Shown here: positions 1-7,473 of the stretch, piece by piece
Numbering within the stretch: the stretch's first letter is position 1
How the letters are laid out: each line of letters opens with the position of its first letter
DNA from: Cloacibacillus sp.
Lineage (GTDB): Bacteria; Synergistota; Synergistia; Synergistales; Synergistaceae
DNA length: 42,157 nucleotides
Direction of reading: 5' to 3'
Assembly (NCBI GenBank): GCA_036655895.1
Contig: JAVVPF010000026.1
Coordinates: 1 to 42,157 of the forward strand
The notes under the pieces: generated by a model
The model's database searches: none
The model's input: the letters and a program-made list of their open reading frames with translations, nothing else
Told to the model about the DNA's origin: nothing
Program-made: the position numbers and the translations under genes

Positions 1-528
1 GCGCGGCTGAGCGAATATCTCAGCGTCGGGCACTTCGCCTTCAAGCGTGTCCATCGGCACGCGGATGTGTACGGGGCCGGGACGTCCGGATGATGCCAGA
101 CGAAAGGCGCGGCGGATCAGAAAAGGGATTTCCGAGGCCTTGTTTATTGTAAACGAGTCTTTTGTTATGCTTTTGAAGAGCGCCGTCTGGTCGAAGCCGG
201 TGAGCATGTTTTTCGGGCCTGTAGCAAGGTCTATGTCCGTCGTTATGACCAGCATAGGGACGCAGGACTGAAATGCTTCGACGACGCCGGGCACCATGTG
301 CGTCGCGCCGACGCTCGGACCTTCACAGACGCCGACTTTGCCGGAGGATCTCGCGTAGGCGTCGGCCATGAAGACTGAGTTTCGTTCATCGCGCGTCAGA
401 TGGTAGTTTATCTCGGGATAATCCTCCCACGCGTCGTAGAGCGAGAGCGTCGTTTCGCCCGGCAGTCCGAAGACGTCGGTCACTTCGTATAATTTAAGCA
501 TTTCCAGCAGAGCCTTGTTCGCTTTCAT
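1..528 (-). CDS. Thiamine diphosphate-dependent enzyme, N-terminal 176 residues (partial)
   Basis: This is the start of a thiamine-diphosphate (TPP) enzyme of the acetolactate synthase / benzoylformate decarboxylase type; the rest lies beyond base 1. The reading frame is open over the whole 528 bases. Visible family landmarks are the early FGLPGE segment (cofactor-binding start of the pyrimidine domain), the Glu-containing TRDERNSVFMADAYAR segment where the activating glutamate normally sits, the GPSVGATHMVPG turn, and the GRPGPVHIRVP segment that usually closes the N-terminal domain. The ATG at 528 is preceded by an AGGAGGAT ribosome site at 536-543. The gene diverges from a FAD oxidoreductase and has its own promoter and a palindromic operator-like site just upstream. 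The substrate cannot be told from this half. Confidence 0.85.
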   Translation of the reverse strand, partial: MKANKALLEMLKLYEVTDVFGLPGETTLSLYDAWEDYPEINYHLTRDERNSVFMADAYARSSGKVGVCEGPSVGATHMVPGVVEAFQSCVPMLVITTDIDLATGPKNMLTGFDQTALFKSITKDSFTINKASEIPFLIRRAFRLASSGRPGPVHIRVPMDTLEGEVPDAEIFAQPR

Positions 529-566
529 AATTAATATCCTCCTAAAAAGTACGAGCCTAATATAGT

Positions 567-581
567 TCATCATAAATGATT
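567..581. promoter_or_regulatory. Putative operator, palindrome ATCAT-AA-ATGAT
   Basis: TCATCATAAATGATT contains a perfect palindrome ATCAT-AA-ATGAT at 569-580. It lies about 10-20 bases downstream of the predicted start of transcription of the TPP-enzyme gene, where a bound repressor would block it. The same 15-mer with one change at the centre (TCATCATTAATGATT) occurs at the promoter of the FCD-domain regulator at 7271-7285. Its role as that regulator's site is inferred. Confidence 0.55.
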
Positions 582-596
582 GATTAATCTCGCATA

Positions 597-625
597 AGCA
601 TAGCTAATTTTTGCATTTCAGTCAA
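597..625 (-). promoter_or_regulatory. Sigma-70-type promoter of the TPP-enzyme gene
   Basis: On the minus strand TTGACT (625-620) and TATGCT (602-597) are separated by 17 bases. Transcription would start near 590, about 60 bases before the ATG at 528, directly upstream of the palindrome at 567-581. Confidence 0.6.
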
Positions 626-650
626 TAGCCGCCGCTTTAAATAAAAAATA

Positions 651-679
651 TTGACATGATACGCGACAGCTTTTATAAT
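651..679 (+). promoter_or_regulatory. Sigma-70 consensus promoter of the FAD oxidoreductase operon
   Basis: TTGACA (651-656) and TATAAT (674-679) match both consensus hexamers exactly with a 17-base spacer. Transcription would start near 686, giving a leader of about 77 bases that ends in an AAGGAGG ribosome site at 748-754. Confidence 0.85.
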
Positions 680-762
680 GAGCATCACTTACTACTCTTC
701 ATTGATGAATGGAACAACGGACGAGCGTCTGAAATTATCAAAATCATAAGGAGGCATCTGTT

Positions 763-2052
763 ATGAAAAAGATCAAAATCGTTGTAGCGGGAGGCGGCTG
801 GGGAGGCTGCGCCGCAGCAATAGCTGCGGTAAAGGCGGGAGCTGATGCCGTGCTCCTTGAACGCGCGGATATGCTGCTTGGCACCGGACTGGTGGGAGGC
901 ATCTTCCGCAACAACGGCAGATACACCGCGGCTCAAGAGATGGAAGCGATGGGCGGAGGCGACCTTTTTCACGTCATGGACGAAAACTCCGGCCATAAAA
1001 ACATCGAGTTCCCCGGCCACGCGCACGCAAGCCTTTATAACGTCTATACGATAGAGCCGGCCGTAAAAAAATATTTGCAGGATATGGGCGTGGAGGTGGC
1101 GACAAACGCCTCCGTTATGAAGATTGAAAAGAAGGACGGCAAAGTGGCCTCCGTTACGACGCGCGACGGCGCCGTTTATGAGGGCGACGCCTTTGTGGAC
1201 GCAACGGGCACGTCGGCCAATCCCGCCAACTGCGTGAAATACGGCAACGGCTGCGCAATGTGCATCCTGCGCTGCCACACCTTCGCGCCGCGCGTCTCCA
1301 TCTGCACGCTTGCGGGCATTGAGGAATGGAACGGGCGCAAGAAGGACGGTTCGCTTGGCGCGATGAGCGGCTCGTGCAAGCTCTTTAAGGAATCGCTTGG
1401 AGCAGAGATAGTGAAGGAGCTTAATGAAAAGGGCGTCTGCGTTGTGCCTATCCCGGCTGCTGCGAACATGAGCGAAAAGCTTGGAATGAAGGCCTGCCAG
1501 CAGTACGCGACGAAGGCTTTCGCGGAGAACATAATTCTGCTCGACACCGGCCCCGCAAAGCTTATGACGCCTTTCTTCCCTCTGGAAAAACTGCGCATGG
1601 TGCCGGGCTTTGAGAACGCGCGCTTTGAGGACCCCATCGGCGGCGGCAAGGGCAATTCGATGCGTTATTTCCAGTTCGCAAATTGCAGCCGCACCTTACA
1701 GGCGCAGGGAGAGGTGGACAACATCTTCTGCGCCGGCGAAAAGGGCGGCGCGATGGTGGGACACACTGAGGCGGTAGTGACGGGCACACTTGCCGGCAAC
1801 AACGCGGTGCGTCTGGCGGCGGGCGAGGCTCTTCTTGAGCTGCCAAGCGCGCTTGCCGTGGGCGATTTCGTCAATCACGTCGTTGACGAGATGAAGGACG
1901 ACGCAAAGCGCGGCACGAAATACACCTTCTCCGGCTCCGTTTATTTTGAGCGCATGAAGGAGCTCGGCCTCTACGACTGCGATCTCTCCTCAATAGAAGA
2001 AAAGGTGGCAAAGGCCGGCATGACCGACATCTTCGCCAAAAAAATAAAATAG
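763..2052 (+). CDS. FAD-dependent oxidoreductase
   Basis: This 429-residue flavoprotein has an N-terminal Rossmann fold: IKIVVAGGGWGGCAAAIAA is the GxGxxG dinucleotide loop and VLLER ends the second strand with the ribose-binding Glu. A second FAD segment near the C-terminus, IFCAGEKGGAMVGHTEAV, is typical of the family that includes fumarate-reductase-like and GidA-like flavoproteins. The middle contains a Cys-rich stretch (NCVKYGNGCAMCILRCHTF, about residues 149-167) that could hold a redox centre or disulfide. The ATG is 8 bases after AAGGAGG. The permease gene follows after 52 bases, probably in the same transcript, so the substrate may be an imported organic acid. The substrate itself is not recognisable. 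Family assignment is secure; the reaction is not. Confidence 0.85.
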   Translation: MKKIKIVVAGGGWGGCAAAIAAVKAGADAVLLERADMLLGTGLVGGIFRNNGRYTAAQEMEAMGGGDLFHVMDENSGHKNIEFPGHAHASLYNVYTIEPAVKKYLQDMGVEVATNASVMKIEKKDGKVASVTTRDGAVYEGDAFVDATGTSANPANCVKYGNGCAMCILRCHTFAPRVSICTLAGIEEWNGRKKDGSLGAMSGSCKLFKESLGAEIVKELNEKGVCVVPIPAAANMSEKLGMKACQQYATKAFAENIILLDTGPAKLMTPFFPLEKLRMVPGFENARFEDPIGGGKGNSMRYFQFANCSRTLQAQGEVDNIFCAGEKGGAMVGHTEAVVTGTLAGNNAVRLAAGEALLELPSALAVGDFVNHVVDEMKDDAKRGTKYTFSGSVYFERMKELGLYDCDLSSIEEKVAKAGMTDIFAKKIK

Positions 2053-2104
2053 CTCGCCCGCGCTCGGCATTTGCACGTTCCCTATTTGAAGGAGGCGTTT
2101 TTAG

Positions 2105-3481
2105 TTGGTTCCAGACCTTACAATAATCCACTATATTTATGTAGCCGTCGTTTTGATCTGCATCACGCTAATGCTCTGCCGCAAGGACATTGTAATCGCC
2201 TGCGTCATCGGCACGTTTTTGATAGGCGTCGTTTATAAAGGCTCCGTCATCGCCGCCATTCAGGTGCTTTTTACGGCGCTTATGGTGGCCGGCACCGACC
2301 TCTTTGGGATTATGCTGGTGATTTCGCTGATGGTGGCGATGCTCCGCGTGCTGAACAGGATGGGGGCGGACTACCTGATATTCCTGCCCTTTAAAAAGAT
2401 AATCACAGGGCCGAATCAGGCCTATATATTCCTGGGCATCATCGCGTACATTTCCGCGTCGCTTTTCTGGCCGACGCCGGCTACCGCGCTTGTCGGAACG
2501 CTGCTCATCCCGGTCTGCATAAGGGCGGGGCTTACTCCGATGGCGGCCGCCGTCGCTGTGAACATTTTCGGCCACGGCATGGGGCTTTCGGGCGATTTAG
2601 TCATTCAGGGGGCGCTTAAGCTCTCATCGACTGCGGCAAACGTGACGGTGGACGACCTGTTTTTTAAGGTTGCCTTGCTTTCCGTGACGACGGGCATCGT
2701 TGCCGGCTTCGTCGCGTGGGTGATGCTGCGCAGGGAGCTGAAAACTTTCAAAGGCTCCGCGGAGTGGGAAAAATATGAAGAGACTGCCGAGCACCACGCG
2801 GAATATAAACCCTGCGCCATCTATTTCGCGGTGGGCGTGCCGCTGGTTTTCGCCGCGATAATCGGGTGTATGATCCGCTATGACATAAAGGGCGGGGACG
2901 CGACCGCTCTCATCGGCGGCACCGCGCTCATGCTGCTTACTATTGGGACTATCGTCAACGACAGGAGAAAGAGTTTTGACGATATGGTCGGCTTTCTTAA
3001 AGAGGGCTTTTTGTTTGGGATAAAAATTTTCGCGCCCGTCATCCCCATCGCCGCCTTTTTCTTCCTCGGCGCGAACTCCGTGACGGACATTTTAGGCAGC
3101 GGCGCGCCAAAGGCGCTCTTTGACGTAGGCCAATGGCTTGCCTTCCATCTTCCGATGGGCCGCGTTCCCGTCGCCTTCGGTAATCTCATCGTCGGCATGA
3201 TAGCGGGCATCGAAGGCTCCGGCTTCACAGGGCTGCCGCTTACGGGAAGCCTCGCGCAGGCGATAGGCGGGCCTCTTGGCCTCAACGTCGCCTACATAGC
3301 CGCAGTCGGGCAGATGGGCTCTATATGGACGGGCGGCGGGTGCCTCGTGCCGTGGGCCTTCGGGCTTGCCGCGACCGCGGGCATCTCGGGAGTGAATCCA
3401 ACGGAGCTTGCAAGAAGAAACTTTTTCCCTGTATGCTGCGGGCTTGTCGTCTCTACGGCGCTTGCAATCTTCCTTATGTAG
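2105..3481 (+). CDS. Multi-spanning membrane permease, ion-transporter superfamily-like
   Basis: This 458-residue protein is almost entirely hydrophobic, with about ten to twelve membrane segments and a short charged loop near residues 215-240. Two related Gly-rich segments, FGHGMGLSGD (first half) and IAGIEGSGFTGLPLTGS (second half), look like the paired re-entrant loops of secondary carriers for organic anions (CitMHS/GntP/NhaC-like). I cannot place it in one family. It starts with TTG at 2105, chosen because AAGGAGG ends nine bases upstream (2089-2095) and no ATG lies nearby. It follows the FAD oxidoreductase in what looks like one operon and ends in a strong terminator. It probably imports or exports the oxidoreductase's substrate or product; this is inference from position. 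Confidence 0.75.
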   Translation: MVPDLTIIHYIYVAVVLICITLMLCRKDIVIACVIGTFLIGVVYKGSVIAAIQVLFTALMVAGTDLFGIMLVISLMVAMLRVLNRMGADYLIFLPFKKIITGPNQAYIFLGIIAYISASLFWPTPATALVGTLLIPVCIRAGLTPMAAAVAVNIFGHGMGLSGDLVIQGALKLSSTAANVTVDDLFFKVALLSVTTGIVAGFVAWVMLRRELKTFKGSAEWEKYEETAEHHAEYKPCAIYFAVGVPLVFAAIIGCMIRYDIKGGDATALIGGTALMLLTIGTIVNDRRKSFDDMVGFLKEGFLFGIKIFAPVIPIAAFFFLGANSVTDILGSGAPKALFDVGQWLAFHLPMGRVPVAFGNLIVGMIAGIEGSGFTGLPLTGSLAQAIGGPLGLNVAYIAAVGQMGSIWTGGGCLVPWAFGLAATAGISGVNPTELARRNFFPVCCGLVVSTALAIFLM

Positions 3482-3500
3482 CTGTCACAATTTTTCATAG

Positions 3501-3538
3501 AAAACGTCCTCCGCGCGGCACGGCTCGGAGGACGTTTT
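3501..3538. terminator. Bidirectional intrinsic terminator
   Basis: A perfect 13-bp stem (AAAACGTCCTCCG at 3501-3513 with its complement at 3526-3538) has T-runs on the plus strand and A-runs that become a U-tract on the minus strand. It separates the permease gene from the convergent ATPase gene and can serve both. Confidence 0.9.
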
Positions 3539-3547
3539 TTATTTGCT

Positions 3548-6226
3548 TTATATTTTAGAGAAAGCGCGCCGCGCGAGCTTCACGCATTCGGAGAGCAGCA
3601 CCACGGAAAAGCCAAGCAGCACTATCTTGCCCCATATCGCGAACGAGAGCGGAACTGTGTCGAAGAGGCCTCCGCCGTACTGCGTTATCAGCGCCTGAAG
3701 CGCGAAGGTGAGCGAAAAGACGCCTATCATCAATTTGTTGCTCGCGAAGTTGCGAAAGACGCTGACGTTTGCAAGCGCACGGCTGTTGAAGGCGTTGAAG
3801 AGCTGGCAGACGACAAAGAGTGTGAAAAGCAGAGTCGGAAGCTGTTCTTTCGCGCCGCCTATGAAGTTCGTCCAGTGCTGGGCCATGAATATCGCCGTGA
3901 TATAGAGCCCGTTTATGACGATGCTGCACATCATGCCTTTTGAAACTATGCCGTCGCTTCTTTTTATCGGAGGCTGGTCCATCAGGTCGCCGCGTATCGG
4001 CTCCAGTCCCAGCGTCAATGCTGGCGGCCCGTCCATTATGATATTTACCCAAAGTATTTGAAGCGCCGTGAAGGGCGCTGAAAACCCGGCCATGATCGAG
4101 ATGAGTATGACAAGCACCGACGAGAGGTTGACCGTCAGCTGGAACTGTATGAAGCGCTGAAAGTTCCTGTATATGCCGCGCCCCCACTGCACAGCCTGAA
4201 CGATGGTGGCAAATGAGTCGTCAAGCAGCACGATGTCGCTTGCCTCCTTTGAGACCTCTGTACCGGAGATGCCCATCGCTATACCCACGTCGGCGTTCTT
4301 TATGGCGGGCGCGTCGTTTATGCCGTCTCCCGTGACTGCGACGACGCTGCCAAGCGCCTTCAGCGTTTTTACGACGCGCATCTTTATTGCGGGCGTACTG
4401 CGCGCTATTACGCGAATGGACGGAAGTCTGAGCGCAAGCTCTTCGTCGGAGAGGCGTTCCAGTTCGCGCGCCTCCACGGCAAGATGTCCGTCGTCAAGAA
4501 TCCCCAGCTCGTCCGCGATGGCGGAGGCTGTTACGAGGTTGTCCCCCGTGAGCATCTTGATCTCAATGCCGGCGCCGCGGCACCGCTCTACGGCGGAAAA
4601 GACCTCGGCGCGCAGCGGGTCCGCGATGGCGGCAAATCCGTCAAAAGTCATGCCGCTTTCGATTGTCGAACGCGCCGCGTCATAGTCCGCGCAGGGAGCT
4701 ACGGCGCGGTGCGCGAAGGCGATGACGCGGCGCGCACGCGCCTGAAACTCGGCTATCTCACCTTCAGCCCTCCGCCTTTCCTCCGCGCTCATTGCGCAGG
4801 CGGAGAGTATTTTTTCTGGGCTGCCCTTGCTGTAGGCGACAAGCGACGCGCCGTCCGCGGCTATGGTCGTCATATTTTTCGTCTCAGACGAGAAGGGAAA
4901 AACGTGGACTATCTCGCTCTTTTCGCGGACGGCGCGGTAATCGCGGCCCGCTGCGTGCACGGCCGCAAGCAGAGCGCACTCCGTGGGGTTGCCTATGAAG
5001 GAGCCGCCGCAGTCATTGCGCACCTCAGCGGTGCTGTTCAGGCAGAAGTTGCCAATAAGCGCCTCGTCCGCCAAATCTTTTGGCGCAAGCCGCGCGCCGT
5101 TTGCTACCAGCTCTTTCACGGTCATGCGGTTTTCCGTAAGAGTGCCCGTCTTATCGGAGCATATAACGTTCACGCCGCCTATCGTCTCACAGGCGGCCAT
5201 TTTTTTGACGAGCGCGTTGTGCTTCGACATTTTGATGACATTTATCGCAAGCGAGACGGCGACGATGGTGGGCAGCCCTTCCGGGACGGCCGCCACGATG
5301 AGCACGATGCTGGTGATGAAGGCTTCGGAGACCGTTTCAAGCGAGGCGGCGCCACGCGCGATGAACGAGGCGAGCTGGATAAAAAAGACGGCGGCCGCGG
5401 CGCCCGTTGCGGCAAACGCTATTTTTTTACCCATGCGCGCCATTTTTTCCTGAAGCGGCGTGCTCGATTTCTCAGACGAGGCAAGCTCCCCCGCTATCTT
5501 TCCAAACTCCGTGCCGTCGCCTACGCCCGTCACCACAGCCGTACCCGCGCCCGCCGTCGCAAAGCAGCCGGAATAGATCATATTAGCGCGCTCCGCAAGC
5601 GGCGTATCGCAGTCGCCGTATACCGCCTCCGCCTCCTTGCGCGCGGGAGAGCTTTCCCCAGTGAGCGCGGATTCGTCCGCCATCAGCGCCGAAGCTGTGA
5701 GGAGCCTTGCGTCCGCGGGGAATTTGTTTCCCGTCTCGACGTTCAAAATGTCGCCCACCACTACGTCGCACTGCGGGATAAGCTGCGGCAGCCCGCAGCG
5801 CACGACGCGCACCTTCGTCTCGTCTCCCATTCTTGAAAGCGCCTCAAAGGCCTTCGCGCTGCGCCCCTCCATGACGACCGTGATGACGGAAGAAAGCGCT
5901 ATTGCCGCGATTATCCCGGCGCATTCGATAAAAACGGTCTCACGTCCGGTCATGCCGCGCGCCACGTTGACGCCTATCGTGATAAGCGCCGCCAAAATAA
6001 GCATCATGATCATCGGCTCGCGCGCTGAGGCTAGCAGCCGGCTAAACGTCGAGACCGGCTTCTGTTTTGTAAAGCTGTTTTTTCCAAAGCGCTTCCGGCT
6101 CGCCTTCACCGCGTCTGCGGAAAGCCCCACCGCCGCCTCCACGCCAAGACGCGCCAGCGTCTGTTCCGCGCTTTCCTGAAATGCCGCGCGCGCCGTTTCC
6201 TCATCTTTTCCAAACCGCATCTTCAT
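3548..6226 (-). CDS. P-type (P2A, PMR1/SPCA-like) Ca2+/Mn2+-transporting ATPase
   Basis: This is an 892-residue cation pump of the P2A group. It has an N-terminal cation-ATPase domain, the actuator loop TGES (about residue 190), the phosphorylation site CSDKTGTLT (Asp about 358), the KGSPE nucleotide-domain motif and the hinge GDGINDAP. Membrane helix 4 carries VPEGLP and helix 6 carries NIIMDGPP, the single-site pattern seen in PMR1/SPCA pumps, which carry Ca2+ and Mn2+. The start is ATG at 6226, about 8 bases after AAAGGA; a GTG at 6229 and an ATG at 6220 are alternatives. The gene is monocistronic, faces a convergent permease gene, and is preceded by a long leader with two terminators, so it is probably controlled by premature termination. 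Family is secure; the choice between Ca2+ and Mn2+ is open. Confidence 0.93.
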   Translation of the reverse strand: MKMRFGKDEETARAAFQESAEQTLARLGVEAAVGLSADAVKASRKRFGKNSFTKQKPVSTFSRLLASAREPMIMMLILAALITIGVNVARGMTGRETVFIECAGIIAAIALSSVITVVMEGRSAKAFEALSRMGDETKVRVVRCGLPQLIPQCDVVVGDILNVETGNKFPADARLLTASALMADESALTGESSPARKEAEAVYGDCDTPLAERANMIYSGCFATAGAGTAVVTGVGDGTEFGKIAGELASSEKSSTPLQEKMARMGKKIAFAATGAAAAVFFIQLASFIARGAASLETVSEAFITSIVLIVAAVPEGLPTIVAVSLAINVIKMSKHNALVKKMAACETIGGVNVICSDKTGTLTENRMTVKELVANGARLAPKDLADEALIGNFCLNSTAEVRNDCGGSFIGNPTECALLAAVHAAGRDYRAVREKSEIVHVFPFSSETKNMTTIAADGASLVAYSKGSPEKILSACAMSAEERRRAEGEIAEFQARARRVIAFAHRAVAPCADYDAARSTIESGMTFDGFAAIADPLRAEVFSAVERCRGAGIEIKMLTGDNLVTASAIADELGILDDGHLAVEARELERLSDEELALRLPSIRVIARSTPAIKMRVVKTLKALGSVVAVTGDGINDAPAIKNADVGIAMGISGTEVSKEASDIVLLDDSFATIVQAVQWGRGIYRNFQRFIQFQLTVNLSSVLVILISIMAGFSAPFTALQILWVNIIMDGPPALTLGLEPIRGDLMDQPPIKRSDGIVSKGMMCSIVINGLYITAIFMAQHWTNFIGGAKEQLPTLLFTLFVVCQLFNAFNSRALANVSVFRNFASNKLMIGVFSLTFALQALITQYGGGLFDTVPLSFAIWGKIVLLGFSVVLLSECVKLARRAFSKI

Positions 6227-6251
6227 CACACATCCTTTTTTGTCTTACAAT

Positions 6252-6297
6252 AAAAAAATGACCCTGCATCAAGCTCCGCGAGCCGAAACAGGGTCAT
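6252..6297 (-). terminator. Leader terminator 2 of the cation ATPase gene
   Basis: Read on the minus strand, a 9-bp perfect stem (ATGACCCTG, 6297-6289, with its complement 6266-6258) encloses a GC-rich inner hairpin and is followed by seven U residues (6258-6252). It lies entirely in the 5' leader, about 25 bases before the start codon, and so would stop transcription before the coding region. Confidence 0.8.
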
Positions 6298-6342
6298 AAA
6301 AAAAGACTCCATGCAGCTCTACGCAGAGCAATACATGAGTCT
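6298..6342 (-). terminator. Leader terminator 1 of the cation ATPase gene
   Basis: On the minus strand, AGACTCATG (6342-6334) pairs with CATGGAGTCT (6313-6304), with one weak pair. It encloses a second stem GCTCT/AGAGC and is followed by seven U residues (6304-6298). It stands one base before leader terminator 2, so the leader carries two complete intrinsic terminators in tandem. Confidence 0.8.
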
Positions 6343-6449
6343 CGTTATTTAAGACAAGCCAGACTTTTTACTGCCTAAAGCCAAGATGTTGACTTGCCAC
6401 GCGTCAAACGCGCCACTACTCCCTCAAGGGTGTTTTAAATTGTCTGACT
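6343..6449 (-). ncRNA. Leader RNA, possible yybP-ykoY-like metal-sensing riboswitch
   Basis: This is the part of the ATPase leader upstream of the two terminators. It can fold: GCGCGU/ACGCGU make a tight hairpin, and AGACAA near the 5' end pairs with UUGUCU near the 3' end, which would close an aptamer of about 100 bases. It contains GGGAGUAG (6423-6416) followed by GUCAACAU (6393-6386), in the order and roughly the spacing I remember for the conserved blocks of the yybP-ykoY (Mn2+) riboswitch, a class often found before P-type ATPases and other metal exporters. The usual downstream GGCAAGACC-like block is not obvious, so the class is uncertain. A structured leader with terminators is well supported; the ligand is inference. 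Confidence 0.45.
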
Positions 6450-6478
6450 AAATTAACATCACAAATATTTTTTGTCAA
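6450..6478 (-). promoter_or_regulatory. Promoter of the cation ATPase leader
   Basis: On the minus strand a consensus TTGACA (6478-6473) stands 17 bases from TAATTT (6455-6450). Transcription would begin near 6443, just at the 5' strand of the predicted aptamer, leaving a leader of about 215 bases. Confidence 0.6.
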
Positions 6479-6529
6479 TAGGCGGCGCCTCCGCCACTTG
6501 CGCAAAAACGCGCGCGGCCTGTTTTCACC

Positions 6530-7234
6530 CTATTTTGAGAGCGCGTCTATCAGGTTTGAAAGGTGTCTTTTCATCGTCAGCTCGGCAAGCTCCGGGTCGC
6601 GCGCCTCTATCGCCTCGTAGATTTTTCTGTGCTCGCTGTTGTACAGGTGGCCCGCGTTGCGGCGTATTTTTTCAAAGGCCTTTGAGTATTCCTCTTTTTT
6701 GCGCAGAAGTTCCACTATCGCCTCAAGTATCTGATTGTGGCTCGCCGCGGCGAGCGTCCTGTGAAATTCCGTGTCGAGCGCGGAGACCGGCGCGCCGTTT
6801 TTAGCCTGCTTTTCCTGTTCGCGTACTATTTTGCAAAGAGCGTCGACCTCTTTCTGCGTGGCGTGCAGCGCCGCAAGGCGCGCGACGGCCGTCTCTACTG
6901 GCAGGCGCGCCGCGAGCAGGTCGAGCAGATAGTTTTTGTTTGTCGCGTCCACAACGTCAAGAAAGCCTTCCGTCCATTTGTCGTGCCAGCGCGCCTGTTC
7001 AAGCTCGCTAAATTTTTCCTCGCCCTTAGGCGCGATGGCGCGTCCCTGATTACTGCGCTTTTCCGTATATCCCGCGCAGTCCATGTCGCGCAGTATGCGC
7101 CCGACTGTGGCCTCGGCCTTCGCAAAGCCCTTGGTCTCCAGATAGCGCTGGATGGAGCCGGCGCCCGCGGGTTCGTCGGATTCTTTCAGGAACAAAAGTA
7201 TGTTGTATATCATATCGTCACGAGACTGAAACAT
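6530..7234 (-). CDS. FCD-domain transcriptional regulator with winged-helix N-terminus
   Basis: The protein has 234 residues. Residues 1-75 form a winged helix-turn-helix whose sequence (ILLFLKESDEPAGAGSIQRYL, then a second helix with TVGRILRDMDCAGY) looks more like the RNase R/NrpR-type winged helix than a standard GntR head. Residues about 90-230 are an all-helical FCD ligand domain, with Asp-x-x-x-His in LDTEFHRTL and later His residues (SEHRKIYEAI, MKRHL) that bind a metal ion in this family. Such regulators usually respond to small carboxylates. The ATG at 7234 follows GGAGGGG. A palindrome overlaps the predicted transcription start, which suggests autoregulation, and a near-copy lies at the TPP-enzyme promoter. 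The effector is unknown. Confidence 0.85.
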   Translation of the reverse strand: MFQSRDDMIYNILLFLKESDEPAGAGSIQRYLETKGFAKAEATVGRILRDMDCAGYTEKRSNQGRAIAPKGEEKFSELEQARWHDKWTEGFLDVVDATNKNYLLDLLAARLPVETAVARLAALHATQKEVDALCKIVREQEKQAKNGAPVSALDTEFHRTLAAASHNQILEAIVELLRKKEEYSKAFEKIRRNAGHLYNSEHRKIYEAIEARDPELAELTMKRHLSNLIDALSK

Positions 7235-7270
7235 GCGGGACCCCTCCGGTCTGTTTTAGATGCGCTTGAA

Positions 7271-7285
7271 TCATCATTAATGATT
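7271..7285. promoter_or_regulatory. Putative autoregulatory operator, palindrome ATCAT-TA-ATGAT
   Basis: TCATCATTAATGATT holds a perfect palindrome at 7273-7284. It begins three bases after the -10 hexamer of the regulator's own promoter and spans the expected transcription start. It differs from the site at 567-581 at one of 15 positions. Confidence 0.6.
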
Positions 7286-7287
7286 TA

Positions 7288-7316
7288 AGGATACCTAAAA
7301 GCTCCGTATAATGCAA
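7288..7316 (-). promoter_or_regulatory. Promoter of the FCD-domain regulator gene
   Basis: On the minus strand TTGCAT (7316-7311) and TATCCT (7293-7288) are 17 bases apart, placing the start near 7281 inside the palindromic operator. Confidence 0.6.
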
Positions 7317-7340
7317 GCCTTACGTTGCAAACAGACGCAT

Positions 7341-7383
7341 AAATAAAAAACGCAAAGCCAGCGTTGCAGCCAGCTTTGCGTTT
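7341..7383 (-). terminator. Intrinsic terminator of the ricin-B-like gene
   Basis: An 11-bp perfect stem (7348-7358 with 7373-7383, AAACGCAAAGC and its complement) is followed on the minus strand by a U-rich run. It lies about 90 bases past the stop of the ricin-B-like gene. The intervening 7384-7473 shows no gene. Confidence 0.8.
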
Positions 7384-7473
7384 ACCCATTAAAAACCAGT
7401 TACGCCACATAATGGACGGCGCGGCACAGGGCGTAACGCAAGCCTGTGCGCCCGTAAATAACGCGTTAGGGCC

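Noticed and set aside
4484-5836. Long open frame of 450 codons on the plus strand inside the ATPase gene
   Set aside because: It is antisense to a fully conserved P-type ATPase, has low-complexity Arg/Gly-rich translation and no ribosome site; long antisense frames are common in G+C-rich DNA.
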